DNA of 64,000 nucleotides from an uncultured Roseovarius sp. GTDB lineage: Bacteria > Pseudomonadota > Alphaproteobacteria > Rhodobacterales > Rhodobacteraceae. Below, piece by piece: positions 63,029-64,000 of the stretch; positions within the stretch are counted from its first letter, which is position 1; every line of letters starts with the position of its first letter. Under the pieces are notes generated by a model. That model saw only the letters and a program-made list of their open reading frames with translations, was not told the origin of the DNA and did no database searches. Where the stretch lies: positions 1-64,000 of the forward strand of contig CANNCP010000009.1 in assembly GCA_947503145.1 (NCBI GenBank), in the 5' to 3' direction. The translations under genes and the position numbers were made by a program.

Positions 63029-64000
63029 TCAGATCGTCTGGTCGTATGCGCCCACCGATGGCTCGGTGCGGATCACCGCGTCGATATCGGCAAAGATTGC
63101 CCGCATCTCGGCCTCGCTGTCACTGCTCTCGCAGACCACCACCAGATTGGGTGTATTGCTTGAGGCCCGCACCAGACCCCAACTGCCGTTGTCGAGGATG
63201 ACGCGCGCACCGTTCACCGTGACGACCTGCGCGATCTTGCGGCCCGCCAGCGTCTCGCCCGCCTCATGCTTGGCCACCAGCCTGGCGACCAGCCGCTCCA
63301 ACACCTGATATTTCTCGGTATCCGCGCACCACGGCGACATCGTGGGGGTGGCGTAGGTGACGGGCAAGGCGCGACGCAGGTCGGACATGGACTTGTCGGG
63401 GTTGCGATCCATCAGCTTGCAGATTTCCACCGCCACGCGCATCCCGCAGTCATAGCCGCGCCCCACAGGCTCGGCGAGGAAGTAGTGGCCGGACTTTTCG
63501 AACCCCGCCAGCGCGCCGATCTCCTTGACGCGGCGCTTCATGTGGCTGTGGCCGGTTTTCCAGTAATCCGCCCTGGCGCCGTTGGCCAGCAGCACGGGAT
63601 CGGATGCAAACAGCCCGGTGGATTTCACATCCGCGACAAAGGTGCTGCCGGGATAGAGACGCGAAAAGTCGCGGGCCATGATCACGCCGACCTTGTCGGC
63701 AAAGATCTCTTGGCCCTCATCATCCACCACGCCGCAGCGGTCGCCGTCGCCGTCAAAGCCGAGGGCGAAGTCTGCGCCTGAGGCTTTGACCGACGCGGAC
63801 ATGTCGTGCAGCATTTCCATCGCTTCGGGGTTCGGATTGTAATGCGGGAACGTGTAGTCGAGCTGATTATGGGACGGCACGACCTCGACGCCCATCCGTT
63901 CGAACAATTCGGACGCAAAAGCGCTGGCGGTGCCGTTGCCGGTGGCGCAGACGACCTTGAGCTTGCGGGTCATTTTGAAGTCGCCGATGAGGTCGTCAAG
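63029..64000 (-). CDS. Phosphomannomutase/phosphoglucomutase, 5' part outside the window
   Basis: About 323 C-terminal residues are seen. The Mg loop DGDGDR (in FALGFDGDGDRCGVV), the sugar loop (AEPVGRGYDCG, a variant of the E-x-SGH motif; GFEKSGHYF precedes it) and the phosphate loop VRASSNTPNLVV are present. The enzyme interconverts hexose 1- and 6-phosphates for polysaccharide synthesis. The frame is open to the window edge and the catalytic Ser would lie beyond it, so the start is not in this window. Confidence 0.92.
   Translation of the reverse strand, partial: LDDLIGDFKMTRKLKVVCATGNGTASAFASELFERMGVEVVPSHNQLDYTFPHYNPNPEAMEMLHDMSASVKASGADFALGFDGDGDRCGVVDDEGQEIFADKVGVIMARDFSRLYPGSTFVADVKSTGLFASDPVLLANGARADYWKTGHSHMKRRVKEIGALAGFEKSGHYFLAEPVGRGYDCGMRVAVEICKLMDRNPDKSMSDLRRALPVTYATPTMSPWCADTEKYQVLERLVARLVAKHEAGETLAGRKIAQVVTVNGARVILDNGSWGLVRASSNTPNLVVVCESSDSEAEMRAIFADIDAVIRTEPSVGAYDQTI

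Noticed and set aside
1..64000. tRNA, rRNA, CRISPR array, prophage or replication origin
   Set aside because: The larger gene-free gaps were read on both strands; none showed cloverleaf ends, rRNA segments, regularly spaced repeats or phage genes. A covariance-model scan would be needed to exclude small RNAs.

Overview
The window looks like chromosomal DNA from a marine alphaproteobacterium of the Roseobacter group (Rhodobacteraceae). The evidence is high GC, tightly packed genes with many 4-bp ATGA start/stop overlaps, family markers typical of that group (DUF2125, TIGR02302, TIGR02186, a pyrB operon carrying small membrane proteins, argH followed by a tiny lipoprotein), and a dispersed palindromic repeat of the type seen in these genomes. 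No rRNA, tRNA or CRISPR array was recognised.

Bases 1-37,061 are mostly housekeeping. At the left edge an IS3-like element end cuts a short-chain dehydrogenase inside its catalytic Tyr codon. Then come a DUF2125 periplasmic protein, PmbA/TldE and a CysQ/IMPase-type phosphatase. The minus-strand pyrB operon follows (pyrB, three small proteins, a possible broken mini-ORF, a dihydroorotase-like protein that lacks its metal ligands, plsY). Next are a UDG-like protein, a phosphoesterase, LysE, MoaB and an RND efflux pair. After these are a DsbD-alpha-like protein, YqgE/AlgH, TIGR02302, LysA, an M3 peptidase, and a MoeB/HesA protein with an apparent dUTPase remnant in front of it. DUF2237, a serine hydrolase, Pth, RplY, LldD, ChrA, TlpA, ArgH, a lipoprotein, a universal stress protein, NfuA-like, TsaB and RimI complete this half.

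Bases 37,660-58,665 form an accessory catabolic region built from four blocks. (A) A plus-strand operon encodes a 6-hydroxynicotinate reductase-like Fe-S protein, a UPF0280 (ApbE-fold) protein, two tandem PF06684 'amino acid synthesis' proteins and a MarR regulator. (B) A minus-strand operon encodes an aldehyde dehydrogenase, a luciferase-like (LLM) monooxygenase, a flavin reductase with a Nudix-like tail, an alpha/beta hydrolase and a third PF06684 protein; it is divergent from a GntR/FCD regulator across a GTATAC-type palindrome. Its content matches the two-component ring-opening pathway known for trigonelline (N-methylnicotinate). (C) A crotonase and a long acyl-CoA dehydrogenase. (D) A carbamoylase-type M20 hydrolase plus DUF1028, divergent from a peptide-type ABC importer (binding protein, permease, permease-ATPase fusion, ATPase) that ends in its own FadR-type regulator, with a 45-bp double palindrome between the two arms.

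Together blocks A-D look like a system for taking up and opening a nitrogen-containing compound (a pyridine or related N-heterocycle, with amide or carbamoyl intermediates) and feeding the products to central metabolism. The A block and the role of its PF06684 proteins are the least explained part and the best candidate for an undescribed pathway. Bases 58,884-64,000 return to core genes: TauE/SafE with TIGR02186, an SDR, a RecD-like helicase and a phosphomannomutase that runs off the right edge.
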